Below are positions 33,312-42,353 of a stretch of DNA of 64,000 nt, one piece after another (position 1 is the stretch's first letter; every line of letters begins with the position of its first letter). The DNA is from Flavobacterium sp. GSB-24 (GTDB lineage: Bacteria; Bacteroidota; Bacteroidia; Flavobacteriales; Flavobacteriaceae): the NCBI RefSeq assembly GCF_027924665.1, contig NZ_AP027043.1, forward strand, positions 868,001 through 932,000. Reading direction: 5' to 3'. A program made the position numbers and the translations under genes. The notes under the pieces are model-generated. The model was not told the origin of the DNA, made no database searches, and was given only the letters and a program-made list of their open reading frames with translations.

Positions 33312-33976
33312 TGGCGAAATCAATTCAGATATTATCTACTAAAATATTATCTCCTCTTCAAAAAGAAGAGTTGAAAAAAGGCGGCTTTGATCTAATCGAA
33401 GCCGATTTCATTAAAACTGAAAACAAGCCTTTCGAATTTAAAAACCTCAACGAAAGTCTTATTTTCACGAGTCAGAATGCTGTTCACAGCGTTTTATCTC
33501 ATCCCGACTCAGAGCAGTTAAAGAAAAAAAATGTGTATTGCGTTGGCCTTAAAACCAAATCGCTTTTAAGCGATAATGGTTTTAATGTTGTGGCTTACAC
33601 AGGTTACGCATCTGATTTGGCCGAAATTATCACTTTAATTTACAGAAATGAAAGTTATACTTTTTTCAGCGGTAACCTTAGAAGAGATACTTTGCCAAAT
33701 GCCTTAAAAGAAGCTGGCATACAACTCAACGAAATTCAGGTTTACGACACCTCTTTACAGCCACAAAAAATAAAGACAGCTGTTGATGCAATCTTATTTT
33801 TTAGTCCGTCTGGCGTTGAAAGTTATTTGAAAGAGAATACAATTAAAAAAGAAATCTGTTTCTGCATTGGCGATACAACGGCAGAAGCTTTGTCAAAAAC
33901 AACAAAGAATATCATCGTTGCAGATCAGTCAACAATTGAAGATGTAATCGAAGACGTAATTCACGAATTTAAATAA
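33311..33976 (+). CDS. hemD: Uroporphyrinogen-III synthase
   Basis: Cyclises hydroxymethylbilane to uroporphyrinogen III. The 221-residue protein is of the poorly conserved HemD fold; recognisable parts are LIFTSQNAVHSVL (about 50-62), YTFFSGNLRRDTLPNAL, FFSPSGVESYL (about 158-168) and the CIGDTTAEAL segment. One-base overlap with hemC and the pathway context make the call firm despite weak motifs. Confidence 0.92.
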   Translation: MAKSIQILSTKILSPLQKEELKKGGFDLIEADFIKTENKPFEFKNLNESLIFTSQNAVHSVLSHPDSEQLKKKNVYCVGLKTKSLLSDNGFNVVAYTGYASDLAEIITLIYRNESYTFFSGNLRRDTLPNALKEAGIQLNEIQVYDTSLQPQKIKTAVDAILFFSPSGVESYLKENTIKKEICFCIGDTTAEALSKTTKNIIVADQSTIEDVIEDVIHEFK

Positions 33977-34031
33977 ATTAAAGCTATAAGCTTTAGGCAG
34001 TAAGCCTTAAGCAAAAATAATTTGGCAATAC

Positions 34032-34103
34032 GCTTTAAGCTTTATGCTTTAAGCAAAAAGATAGACAAACACCGCTTAAAGCCTAAAGCTTAAAGCCTAA
34101 AGC
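34032..34103 (+). repeat. Word-based inverted repeat in the hemE leader
   Basis: 23-base arms at 34032-34054 and 34074-34096 pair at 22 positions, made of GCTTTAAGCTTTAGG words. The right part, 34074-34103, is identical to the 30-base element before hemH. More copies of the words (AAGCTATAAGCTTTAGG) begin right after the hemD stop. Confidence 0.8.
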
Positions 34104-34113
34104 AAGAAAAAAA

Positions 34114-35139
34114 ATGTTAAAAAACGACCTATTTTTAAAAGCATTAAAAGGAGAAACAGTTCAACGTCCGCCAGTATGGATGATGCGCCAGGCAGGAAGA
34201 TATTTACCTGAATTTAGAGCTTTACGTGATAAATATGATTTTTTCACAAGATGTGAAACTCCAGAACTTGCGGCCGAAATTACAGTACAGCCAATTCGCA
34301 GAATTGCTCCAGACGCAGCGATTTTGTTTTCGGATATTTTAGTTGTTCCTCGTGCAATGGGAATTCACGTAGAATTAAAAGACAATTTAGGACCAATTAT
34401 TCCAAATCCAATCCGTACAATGGAACAGGTAAATCAAGTTATTGTTCCTGATGTAAATGAAACTTTGGGTTACGTTTTTGATGCTGTTAAATTGACCAAA
34501 GAAATGCTGAACGACGAAGTGCCTTTAATTGGTTTCGCTGGTTCGCCTTGGACAATTTTCTGTTATGCTGTTGAAGGAAAAGGCTCTAAAAGCTTTGATA
34601 CTGCAAAAGGTTTTTGTTTTTCAAATCCAGTTGCAGCGCATACATTATTGCAAAAAATTACAGACACAACAATTTTATACTTAAAAGAAAAAGTAAAATC
34701 GGGAGTTAATGCTGTTCAGATTTTTGATTCTTGGGGAGGAATGCTTTCTCCTGTTGATTATCAAGAGTTTTCATGGAAATATATCAACCAGATCGTTGAT
34801 GCTTTAGCTGAAATTACACCGGTTATTGTTTTCGGAAAAGGATGCTGGTTTGCGCTTGGCGAAATGGGTAAAAGTAAGGCTTCTGCACTTGGAGTAGACT
34901 GGACTTGTTCGGCTAGAAACGCTCGTTATTTGTCTGGCGGAAACATTACTTTACAAGGAAATTTTGATCCGTCAAGATTACTTTCTCCAATTCCAACCAT
35001 CAAAAAAATGGTTCACGAAATGATCGACGAGTTTGGAAAAGACAAATATATTGTAAATTTAGGTCACGGAATTTTACCAAATATCCCTGTAGACCACGCA
35101 AAAGCGTTTATAGACGCGGTGAAGGAATACGGAAATTAG
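34114..35139 (+). CDS. hemE: Uroporphyrinogen decarboxylase
   Basis: Decarboxylates the four acetate side chains of uroporphyrinogen III, giving coproporphyrinogen III. 341 residues with the signature [18 protein letters not shown] (about 19-36), [12 protein letters not shown] containing the catalytic Asp, and [15 protein letters not shown]. Normal length. It is separated from hemD by 137 bases of word repeats, so it may have its own expression control. Confidence 0.96.
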   Translation: MLKNDLFLKALKGETVQRPPVWMMRQAGRYLPEFRALRDKYDFFTRCETPELAAEITVQPIRRIAPDAAILFSDILVVPRAMGIHVELKDNLGPIIPNPIRTMEQVNQVIVPDVNETLGYVFDAVKLTKEMLNDEVPLIGFAGSPWTIFCYAVEGKGSKSFDTAKGFCFSNPVAAHTLLQKITDTTILYLKEKVKSGVNAVQIFDSWGGMLSPVDYQEFSWKYINQIVDALAEITPVIVFGKGCWFALGEMGKSKASALGVDWTCSARNARYLSGGNITLQGNFDPSRLLSPIPTIKKMVHEMIDEFGKDKYIVNLGHGILPNIPVDHAKAFIDAVKEYGN

Positions 35140-35145
35140 TGTTCG

Positions 35146-35185
35146 GTTTTCAGTCGAAGTATTCAGCTTGACTGCGACTGAAAAC
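35146..35185. repeat. 11-bp perfect inverted repeat after hemE
   Basis: GTTTTCAGTCG (35146-35156) pairs with CGACTGAAAAC (35175-35185); the flanks repeat GACTGAGAACTT words. The same words occur at 50838-50865 before the HD hydrolase stop. Confidence 0.7.
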
Positions 35186-35212
35186 TGTGACTGAGAACTT
35201 AAACCTAAATCT

Positions 35213-35893
35213 ATGTTTGCCAATATAAACTTTAATAGAAATTCGCCGTTTTCATTTGTAGAATATGGATTTCAAGCCTATTATGCTTATGTGTTTTTCA
35301 TGGTTTGGACGCATCCTGAACAACATCCTGTGAGTCTGATCAATGATTTGGCAATTTTAATGGCTTTTGAGTTTATAATGGTGCATTCGGGAGTTTTCAT
35401 GGCAGTAATGCCCAAAAAATGGTCTCTCTTTGTATTTTTTCCATTGTATGGATTGTTTGCTTTTGGTTTTAATGAATCTGTAGTAAATACCAATATTTTG
35501 TATATTTATTTGTTGACGGTTTTAAACAGGATGCGATTTGCCTTTTCAAATGTTTCTCCAGAAGTAAGAGCATTACAAATGGGAAAATCTGCTCTAAAAG
35601 CAGTTTTCTATTTTTTCTTAATTTTGGCTGTTTGCATAGGAAATGCCATAATTCCACCGTTTGGTTTGACAGGAGAGTTTTTAGAAAAGTCTCATTATTT
35701 TCAAACCGTTAAATCTAGCGGATTATTTATAGAAAAGCCTTATGTGCCAATTTGTATGGGGTTTATATATTATTCTCTTCCGGTCTTATATTTTATTTAT
35801 CGAACTATTAAAAAAATAGGACAAAAAGAAAACTCCAATTTTCAAAGAAAACCTATTATGACTTTCCAAAAAACAACAATCAGCAAAAGATAA
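35213..35893 (+). CDS. Hypothetical multi-pass membrane protein in the heme cluster
   Basis: A 226-residue membrane protein with about six helices (for example LINDLAILMAFEFIMVHSGVF, WSLFVFFPLYGLFAFGF, VFYFFLILAVCIGNAIIP) and a basic C-terminal tail. It was not recognised as a named family. It lies between hemE and hemF and 12 bases upstream of another small gene, which suggests that the two unknowns and hemF are cotranscribed. A role in heme chemistry is only inferred from position. Confidence 0.72.
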   Translation: MFANINFNRNSPFSFVEYGFQAYYAYVFFMVWTHPEQHPVSLINDLAILMAFEFIMVHSGVFMAVMPKKWSLFVFFPLYGLFAFGFNESVVNTNILYIYLLTVLNRMRFAFSNVSPEVRALQMGKSALKAVFYFFLILAVCIGNAIIPPFGLTGEFLEKSHYFQTVKSSGLFIEKPYVPICMGFIYYSLPVLYFIYRTIKKIGQKENSNFQRKPIMTFQKTTISKR

Positions 35894-35905
35894 TTTTAGA
35901 AAAAT

Positions 35906-36286
35906 ATGCTAAACAAAGGTTTAAGAGACGAAGAAAGTATAAGAATTGACAATGTCCTGAAAACATTGCGCGCTCTGGACTTTGTACCTCAGCCTTTGAC
36001 AAATGACGCAAAATTGGATATTGAAAATCAGTTAAAAGAATTTGGCTTAAATATTCAAACGCTGGTTGATTATCAAAATGAAGAATTGATAACATTACTC
36101 GTTCGCTGTCATTTAGATTTTAATCAATTGGAACAATTTGCTGATTTTTTAATTGATTTTTCAAAAGTCGAAAATTGTAATTTTGAAGATAAGGCTTTAG
36201 CCATTTACCAATATATTCAGCAGGAAAGCAAGGATTTTTCTTTTGGAATAAATACCAAAATTGCTTCGGCGAAAGCCAAAAAATAA
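35906..36286 (+). CDS. Hypothetical cytosolic protein before hemF
   Basis: A 126-residue, helical, acidic protein without signal peptide. It starts MLNKGLRDEESIRIDNVLKT and has no obvious motif. The gene stops five bases before hemF and begins 12 bases after the membrane protein gene, so it is inside the operon. Not recognised. Confidence 0.7.
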   Translation: MLNKGLRDEESIRIDNVLKTLRALDFVPQPLTNDAKLDIENQLKEFGLNIQTLVDYQNEELITLLVRCHLDFNQLEQFADFLIDFSKVENCNFEDKALAIYQYIQQESKDFSFGINTKIASAKAKK

Positions 36287-36291
36287 TTACA

Positions 36292-37206
36292 ATGAAAGAT
36301 AAATTTTACGCATACATACAACAATTACAAGACCAGATCTGCGCTGGATTAGAAGCTGTGGACGGAACTGCAAAATTCCGTGAAGATCTTTGGAAACGTC
36401 CAGAAGGCGGCGGTGGAAGAACTCGCGTTATTGAAAATGGTCCCGAAGGCTCGGGAGTTTTCGAAAAAGGCGGTGTAAACATTTCAGCCGTTCACGGAAA
36501 ACTTCCAGAAACAATGCAGAAAATGTTTGGTGTTGGCGAAGCAGATTTCTTTGCCTGTGGATTAAGTTTGGTTATTCACCCGAAAAACCCTATGGTTCCT
36601 ACTGTCCACGCCAATTGGAGATATTTCGAAATGTACGATGAGTCTGGAAAAGTAATTCAACAATGGTTTGGTGGCGGACAGGATTTAACACCGTATTATT
36701 TGTTTGAGGAAGATGCAAAACACTTTCATCAAACGTGTAAAACAGCCTGCGACAAACACAATCCAGAGTTTTATCCAAAATATAAAAAACAATGCGATTC
36801 TTATTTTTGGAACGCTCACAGAAATGAAGCCCGCGGACTTGGCGGTTTGTTTTTTGATTATTGCAAAGCAAATGAGCAAATGTCGATGGAAGATTGGTAC
36901 AATTTCGTAACCGAAGTCGGCAATAGTTTCCTTGAAGCTTATGTTCCGATTGTGGAAAGAAGAAAAAATTTAGAATATACTCCAGAAAATAGGACATGGC
37001 AGGAAATTCGACGTGGCCGTTATGTGGAGTTTAATCTAGTGCACGATAAAGGAACTTTATTCGGATTAAAAACCAACGGAAGAATTGAAAGTATTTTGAT
37101 GAGTTTGCCTCCACATGTGCAGTGGGTTTATGATCATCATCCAGAAGCAGGAAGCAAGGAAGAAAAATTGCTTAATGTATTGGAAAATCCTATTGATTGG
37201 GTTTAA
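36292..37206 (+). CDS. hemF: Oxygen-dependent coproporphyrinogen III oxidase
   Basis: Converts coproporphyrinogen III to protoporphyrinogen IX with molecular oxygen. 304 residues; family segments include RPEGGGGRTRVIENG, PMVPTVHANWRYFE (about residues 102-115), WFGGGQDLTPYYLFEEDAKHFH and RRGRYVEFNLVHDKGTLFGL. This choice matches an aerobic lifestyle; the anaerobic enzyme HemN is not in the window. It is followed by the RAYT hairpin cluster instead of a standard terminator. Confidence 0.97.
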   Translation: MKDKFYAYIQQLQDQICAGLEAVDGTAKFREDLWKRPEGGGGRTRVIENGPEGSGVFEKGGVNISAVHGKLPETMQKMFGVGEADFFACGLSLVIHPKNPMVPTVHANWRYFEMYDESGKVIQQWFGGGQDLTPYYLFEEDAKHFHQTCKTACDKHNPEFYPKYKKQCDSYFWNAHRNEARGLGGLFFDYCKANEQMSMEDWYNFVTEVGNSFLEAYVPIVERRKNLEYTPENRTWQEIRRGRYVEFNLVHDKGTLFGLKTNGRIESILMSLPPHVQWVYDHHPEAGSKEEKLLNVLENPIDWV

Positions 37207-37237
37207 TGTTTTAGATAAATTCATACCCCTAATTTTG

Positions 37238-37880
37238 TTTCGCTCCGCTGGAGCTCTTGAGCAATATCTCGTAATCTCTCTATAAATATCTCGTCCCTCT
37301 GGGACTGGACTTTTGCTAAATTTATATTTGGATATAAAAGATCTAACATAGCGGAAATATTTTAAAAATAATTAATCTGTATCATGGTAAAGCGACCTTA
37401 TTGTTAATAAATTTATTTCGCTCCGCTGGAGCTTTTGAACCATATCCCTTCTAATTTCTCTATAAATATCTCGTCCCTCTGGGACTGGACTTTTGCTAAA
37501 CTTATATTTGGATATAAAAGAATCCAATGAAGGGGAAATATTAAACTATAATAAATATTTCGTTCCTTTGGAACTAGGGTTTGATAATTTATATTGGTTG
37601 AAAAGCTCTGGAGGAGCGAAATATTTATAGCAACAAATTCATACACCCTCGATAAAGCTCCAGCGGAGCGAAATATTTACAGCAAGGCACGACATATTTA
37701 TAGGAATAATTCACCTTCTTTCAGACAAAGCTCCAGCGGAGCGACATATTTATAGCAAGGCACGACATATTTATAGGAATAATTCACCCTCTTTCAGACA
37801 AAGCTCCAGCGGAGCGACATATTTATAGCAATAATTTATCCTCCTCGAAAAAAGCTTCATCAGATCGAAACATATAGCAA
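37238..37880. repeat. REP-like hairpin cluster upstream of the RAYT gene
   Basis: At least nine short hairpins of the form RYTCC-N3-GGARY: GCTCC-GCT-GGAGC at 37242 and 37420; GTCCC-TCT-GGGAC at 37293 and 37473; GTTCC-TTT-GGAAC at 37562; a variant at 37605; and the inverted GCTCC-AGC-GGAGC at 37657, 37730 and 37803. The left half (two 180-base direct copies, 37238 and 37416) and the right half are in opposite orientation. Linking words TATAAATAT and TTGCTAAA recur. A decayed copy follows near 37851. No gene is seen in the 760 bases after hemF. Confidence 0.85.
37682..37827. repeat. Two tandem copies of a 73-bp unit
   Basis: 37682-37754 and 37755-37827 are almost identical (GCAAGGCACGACATATTTATAGG at the start, with one T/C difference seen), each with one GCTCC-AGC-GGAGC hairpin. 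Looks like a recent duplication. Confidence 0.85.
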
Positions 37881-37966
37881 CACGACATATTTTATCTTGA
37901 CAATAAGAAATATTTATCCTACAAAATAAAATTATTAATTAGCTTTACCAATTAATAATTATAATT

Positions 37967-38434
37967 ATGGCAAACACCTATTCTCAACTGTATATTCAAA
38001 TTGTATTTGCTGTAAAAGGAAGGCAAAATTTAATTTCCTCCAATAAAAAAGATGAAATTTATAAATATATTTCAGGAATTATTGCCAATCAAAAACAAAA
38101 ACTGATTGCAATTAACGGAATGCCAGATCATATTCATATCTTAGTTGGAATAAAACCAGATGTATCATTATCGGATTTAGTGAGGGTTATAAAAACAAAT
38201 TCATCCAAATTCATAAATGAACAAAGATGGATAAATGGAAAATTTGAATGGCAGACAGGTTTTGGTGCTTTTTCTTATGGACATTCGCAATTGACCAATG
38301 TTATTAAATACATTGAAAATCAAGAAGAGCATCACAAAACAAAAACATTCAGAGAAGAATATATTGCGTTTTTAAAATTGTTTAATATTGATTTCAAAAA
38401 TGAATATCTTTTTGATGATGTCAATTTAAAATAA
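37967..38434 (+). CDS. REP-associated tyrosine transposase (RAYT), IS200-like Y1 family
   Basis: A 155-residue Y1 (HUH) transposase-like nuclease. The HUH pair is in MPDHIHILV (His55 and His57), and the nucleophile with following Gln is in KYIENQ (Tyr115, Gln119), the YxxxQ plan of IS200/IS605 TnpA. There is no tnpB partner and no IS boundary; instead, hairpin repeats flank it on both sides, as in REP-RAYT modules, where a domesticated transposase spreads short palindromes by single-strand cutting. Catalytic residues and full length suggest it is active. A plain IS200-type element is the alternative. Confidence 0.9.
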   Translation: MANTYSQLYIQIVFAVKGRQNLISSNKKDEIYKYISGIIANQKQKLIAINGMPDHIHILVGIKPDVSLSDLVRVIKTNSSKFINEQRWINGKFEWQTGFGAFSYGHSQLTNVIKYIENQEEHHKTKTFREEYIAFLKLFNIDFKNEYLFDDVNLK

Positions 38435-38440
38435 TATATC

Positions 38441-38504
38441 GCTCCGCTGGAGTTTTTATCTTAACTACTTATTTTTAGCTATAAATATTTTGCTCCGCTT
38501 GAGC
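38441..38504. repeat. REP-like hairpins downstream of the RAYT gene
   Basis: GCTCC-GCT-GGAGT at 38441-38453 and the degenerate GCTCC-GCT-TGAGC at 38492-38504, with TATAAATATTTTG between. Same orientation as the leftmost hairpins of the upstream cluster. Confidence 0.75.
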
Positions 38505-38536
38505 TCTTTATATATCGAGTAATTGTTATTATAAAT

Positions 38537-39475
38537 ATGAAATTAAAACTGATTTACATAGCGTTTTTTGCCAGCATTTTGGGTTGTTTTGCTCAAAACG
38601 ATTCGTTGCATAATCCGTATTTTAAATCTTATGATGATAAAATTACTGTCAGTATTTATTATTTAGATACTTCGAATAGTTTCCAGATTGCTTCCGACGG
38701 CCAGGAACCGAAAATATATGTCAATCTAATTCCGAACAGGAGAGAGCAGATTGGTTTTAATTTAAATTATAAAATTATTGATGTTAGCCTCGGTTTCGCT
38801 CCTAAATTTTTGGGTGGCAACAAAGGCGATTCTCATTCCAAGAATTTTAATTTCAACACCCGTTTTTATTATAAAAAATGGATGCAGTCGTTTACTTTTA
38901 TTAATCAAAAAGGATTTTATATCAGCGACAATAATATAAATGCCCAGCTTCCCAATATGCGTACAACTAAAATTGGCGGATCGACATCTTATATTTTCAA
39001 TGATAAATTCTCTTTTAAAACGTTGGTCAGTCAAAACGAATGGCAGACTAAGAGTTCTGGAAGTTTTATTCCGACTTTCTCCTTTTACTACACCAATTTA
39101 GACTTAAACACTCCGGATTCTTCTCCTGGCGATTTCTATGTGTTTACTTTAGCACCTTCTTATTTCTATAATTTTGTCATCAGCGACCGCGTTTTAATTG
39201 GTGCTGGAATTGCTTTGGGAGCTGGACTTAATGATGTCGACGGAGATACTTCTGCCTTATATCAAGCAGATTTTAATTTAAAGCTGGCTTATAATAACGA
39301 TCGTTTCTTTGCTTTCGCAAGTCTTAATACCGTAGGTTTTGCTCAAGACGAAAAAGTCGATCCACGGTTAAATGATAATATTGCTACTTTAAGATTTTCT
39401 GTAGGCTACCGATTTGATCCTCCAAAAAAAGTAAAAGAAGTTTACGATAAAGTCAATGATAAAATCGGGCTTTGA
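38537..39475 (+). CDS. DUF4421-like outer-membrane protein
   Basis: A 312-residue protein with signal peptide (MKLKLIYIAFFASILGCFAQ) and many amphipathic strands, ending in SVGYRFDPP and a short helix; likely an outer-membrane barrel. The opening YDDKITVSIYYLDTSNSF and REQIGFNLNYKIIDVSLGFAPKF segments match my memory of DUF4421. Function unknown. Located just after the RAYT hairpins and before the aldolase gene. Confidence 0.78.
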   Translation: MKLKLIYIAFFASILGCFAQNDSLHNPYFKSYDDKITVSIYYLDTSNSFQIASDGQEPKIYVNLIPNRREQIGFNLNYKIIDVSLGFAPKFLGGNKGDSHSKNFNFNTRFYYKKWMQSFTFINQKGFYISDNNINAQLPNMRTTKIGGSTSYIFNDKFSFKTLVSQNEWQTKSSGSFIPTFSFYYTNLDLNTPDSSPGDFYVFTLAPSYFYNFVISDRVLIGAGIALGAGLNDVDGDTSALYQADFNLKLAYNNDRFFAFASLNTVGFAQDEKVDPRLNDNIATLRFSVGYRFDPPKKVKEVYDKVNDKIGL

Positions 39476-39559
39476 GAAATCTAAAACCTCAAAAGCAAGA
39501 AATACGATAAAAATTGCTTAATTTAACAGGTATTTATTACAAATTAAAATTTCATTATT

Positions 39560-40456
39560 ATGGAAAATGTGAATGAAGACCAATTAAATCGCATGCATTC
39601 CGGAAAAGGATTTATCGCGGCATTAGATCAAAGCGGCGGCAGTACACCAAAAGCTTTATCGCAATATGGCGTTCAGGAAAGCAGCTACTCAAATGATGAA
39701 GAAATGTACACACTTGTACATGAAATGAGAACCAGGATTATTAAAAGTCCTGCGTTTAAAAGTGACTATATTCTCGGTGCGATTTTATTTGAAAATACTA
39801 TGGACCGTAAAATCGACGGTCAATGGACTGCTGATTATTTGTGGGAGAAAAAAAATATAGTTCCGTTTTTAAAAGTAGATAAAGGACTTACTGATCTTGC
39901 CAGCGGCGTACAATTGATGAAACCAATTCCAAATTTAGATGACTTACTGACAAGAGCTGTAGAACGCAATATTTTTGGAACCAAAATGCGCTCGGTAATT
40001 AAAGAAGCAAATCCTGATGGGATACGCGATATTGTAGAACAGCAATTTAGAGTGGGTTTGCAAATATTTAATAAAGGGCTTATTCCGATTATTGAACCTG
40101 AAATTGATATTTACAGTGCTGACAAAGAAAAATCTGAAGCAATTCTAAAACAAGAAATCCTAAAACAGCTAAATTCTTTAGACAAAGAGGTAAAAGTAAT
40201 GCTGAAACTTTCTATCCCAACAGTAAATGATTTTTATAAAGAGCTGATATCGAATCCGCATGTGGTGCGTGTTGTGGCTTTGTCTGGCGGATATTCGAGA
40301 GAAGAGGCCAATGAAAAACTCGCTCAAAACCACGGATTGATTGCCAGTTTTTCAAGAGCATTATCCGAAGGACTTTCTGCCGGACAGTCTGATGATGATT
40401 TTAATGCCGTACTGGGCAAAACAATCAAAGAAATCTATGAGGCTTCGATCACATAA
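39560..40456 (+). CDS. Fructose-bisphosphate aldolase, class I
   Basis: A 298-residue class I (Schiff-base) aldolase of the bacterial type, cleaving fructose 1,6-bisphosphate in glycolysis. [20 protein letters not shown] near the N-terminus, [17 protein letters not shown] and IIEPEIDIY are conserved; the catalytic Lys is probably in KVMLKLSIP (about residue 214). Normal length. Monocistronic with its own terminator. Confidence 0.94.
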   Translation: MENVNEDQLNRMHSGKGFIAALDQSGGSTPKALSQYGVQESSYSNDEEMYTLVHEMRTRIIKSPAFKSDYILGAILFENTMDRKIDGQWTADYLWEKKNIVPFLKVDKGLTDLASGVQLMKPIPNLDDLLTRAVERNIFGTKMRSVIKEANPDGIRDIVEQQFRVGLQIFNKGLIPIIEPEIDIYSADKEKSEAILKQEILKQLNSLDKEVKVMLKLSIPTVNDFYKELISNPHVVRVVALSGGYSREEANEKLAQNHGLIASFSRALSEGLSAGQSDDDFNAVLGKTIKEIYEASIT

Positions 40457-40469
40457 AAAAAATCATTTT

Positions 40470-40494
40470 AGCCCGAAAATCTAATTTTCGGGCT
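40470..40494 (+). terminator. Terminator between aldolase and convergent gene
   Basis: A perfect 11-bp stem AGCCCGAAAAT with loop CTA, followed by TTTTGAATTTTT; A-rich on the other side, so it can act both ways. Confidence 0.85.
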
Positions 40495-40518
40495 TTTGAA
40501 TTTTTATAATAACCGAGA

Positions 40519-42351
40519 TTATTTCGAAGTCATTTCGTCTGCCAAATCTAATGTTTGTAAAATGATGTTTTTATCAGATTTTAGAGCGTTTAATTTGAAT
40601 ATGAATTTCAATTTATTATCGATTAGTTTCTTAGGCGATTCTGTTGTAATGTCTGAAAACTGAGCCGAAATTTTATTGAATCGAATCAAATCTGATTCTT
40701 TTGCATTTTTACCAAATGCATTTACGGTTTGTGAAATATTCAGTTTTCCGAATATGTAATTTTTGCTCAAGTCTTTCTTTGTTTCTTTTATAAAAGAGCC
40801 TTTTCCAGTATTAAAATAATCCATTGTGTTGGCAACAATGACAACCTCTTTGTCTTTCAGGATAAAAATATCACCAAACTCTTTTGTTCCAACAATCTGA
40901 TAATGATTCCCGTTTTGAATTAATACTTTTTTGCGTACGCCCAGTTGCAAAAGTTTATCTCCAAATGTTGGATGCGTCGAAGTAAAAATTACAGAAAATA
41001 ACGGAATTGATTTTTTTACTTTTTCTTCCGTAACCGTTTCTTCATAATTTTCGTCGTAACCGTACTTTTTGGTCATTACCTCAACATCTTTCATGCCGTA
41101 CAAAAACGCGCTTAAATCACCGTCAAAAAGTTTCGCAGTGGCTTCTTCATCAACAATTGTAGTAATCAAATCTGTAATTATTGTAATATCCTCTTTTCCA
41201 AATTTTGGATTCTGGAGTATTTCGGAAGTTAAAGACGGAAAACTTTCTAAAGCTGCTTTTGTATTAATATGATAAGATGCGAAAGCCAATGGCTTTTCGG
41301 ACGGGAAATAATTAAAAATATTTTTATTGATTTTTCTGTCGCTTATTTTATTCACAACCGCTGCAATCTCTTTAGAATATTCAATAACTTCTTCGATTCG
41401 GGCATTGTCATTATCAAAATAGAAATCAACATTAATTCCTTTTATAAAATTTCCGAAATTTTTCTGCATCGGCAGGAATTTGTCATAACCGCCAAATATA
41501 GCCGTCGGATAACTGTATGCCGAGTACAAACTCGAAATTGCTCCGCCATAATCTACCCAAGACGAAATATCTGCAGACTCGTTTATTTTGGATGAACTTG
41601 GTGCCGTAAAACCATTTTCAAATAATGTTTTTATAATTTCACTTTGTTTTTCGGCAAGATTTCGATCAAATTCTGCCTGCTGCAAAGTATATTCTTCATA
41701 AGGATTTCCGTCGTATAAATATTCTTCTTGAGCCGAGTTTTCCATCGCTGCAGGTACATCAATTACTATTGGTGCCTCAACAATTTGTACTTCATTTTCT
41801 GGAACAGCTGCAGGATCTGCATAACTTTCGTCAGAATAAATAGAATCGGTTACAACTGGCGGCTGTAAATCATAAACATTTTTAGAAAATCGTTTCGTTA
41901 ATTCTAATACAACCAGATAATTATCATTCCAAATCATGGATCTCTTTTTACCTTTTGGCGTAAAAACAGAATAATTTCCGAAATCTTCAATTTCCGCAAT
42001 CGAATCATTGCTGTTGTCGATCTTAAATTCTTTGATTAAAAATTGTTTAAGGGCCTCTTTACTTTTTATGGGAATAGTAACTTGGTAATACGGAATACTA
42101 TCCATGAAACTTCCGTGAATTGTTATTTTCTGATCTAAATGTATCAGCGAAGTATATTTACTGAAATCAAAGTCTGGCTTTTTACTGCTGTATTTGCTTA
42201 CCAACGGATGATTTAAAACTTCTGAAATACTTACTTTTTTAGAAAGCTGGTTTCCGTTAAATTGTACAAAATAATCGTATTTGGATGTATTGATCTGACC
42301 AAAAGTCAAATATGTAGCGAATAATAAAAATAGAGTGTAAAAATGCTTCAT
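40519..42351 (-). CDS. Hypothetical secreted protein
   Basis: A 610-residue exported protein: signal peptide MKHFYTLFLLFATYLTFGQ, then a DYFVQFNGNQLSKKVSISEVL start, a Glu/Pro-rich low-complexity linker (about residues 165-215) and a C-terminal domain with GKLNISQTVNAFGKNA. Its make-up recalls DUF4836-like proteins of Bacteroidetes, but I could not confirm this. It starts two bases after the lipoprotein gene upstream, so the two form an operon. Confidence 0.75.
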   Translation of the reverse strand: MKHFYTLFLLFATYLTFGQINTSKYDYFVQFNGNQLSKKVSISEVLNHPLVSKYSSKKPDFDFSKYTSLIHLDQKITIHGSFMDSIPYYQVTIPIKSKEALKQFLIKEFKIDNSNDSIAEIEDFGNYSVFTPKGKKRSMIWNDNYLVVLELTKRFSKNVYDLQPPVVTDSIYSDESYADPAAVPENEVQIVEAPIVIDVPAAMENSAQEEYLYDGNPYEEYTLQQAEFDRNLAEKQSEIIKTLFENGFTAPSSSKINESADISSWVDYGGAISSLYSAYSYPTAIFGGYDKFLPMQKNFGNFIKGINVDFYFDNDNARIEEVIEYSKEIAAVVNKISDRKINKNIFNYFPSEKPLAFASYHINTKAALESFPSLTSEILQNPKFGKEDITIITDLITTIVDEEATAKLFDGDLSAFLYGMKDVEVMTKKYGYDENYEETVTEEKVKKSIPLFSVIFTSTHPTFGDKLLQLGVRKKVLIQNGNHYQIVGTKEFGDIFILKDKEVVIVANTMDYFNTGKGSFIKETKKDLSKNYIFGKLNISQTVNAFGKNAKESDLIRFNKISAQFSDITTESPKKLIDNKLKFIFKLNALKSDKNIILQTLDLADEMTSK

Positions 42352-42353
42352 AA

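Noticed and set aside
36599..36997. 132-codon frame antisense to hemF
   Set aside because: Fully inside a well-supported gene on the other strand; Cys/Asn/Arg-rich composition typical of shadow frames.
37413..37646. 77-codon minus-strand frame in the RAYT cluster
   Set aside because: Consists of hairpin repeats; no family, no promoter.
37967..38434. A complete IS200/IS605 insertion sequence with defined ends
   Set aside because: No clear left and right ends or target site could be delimited, and many hairpins rather than two flank the gene; the REP-RAYT reading fits better.
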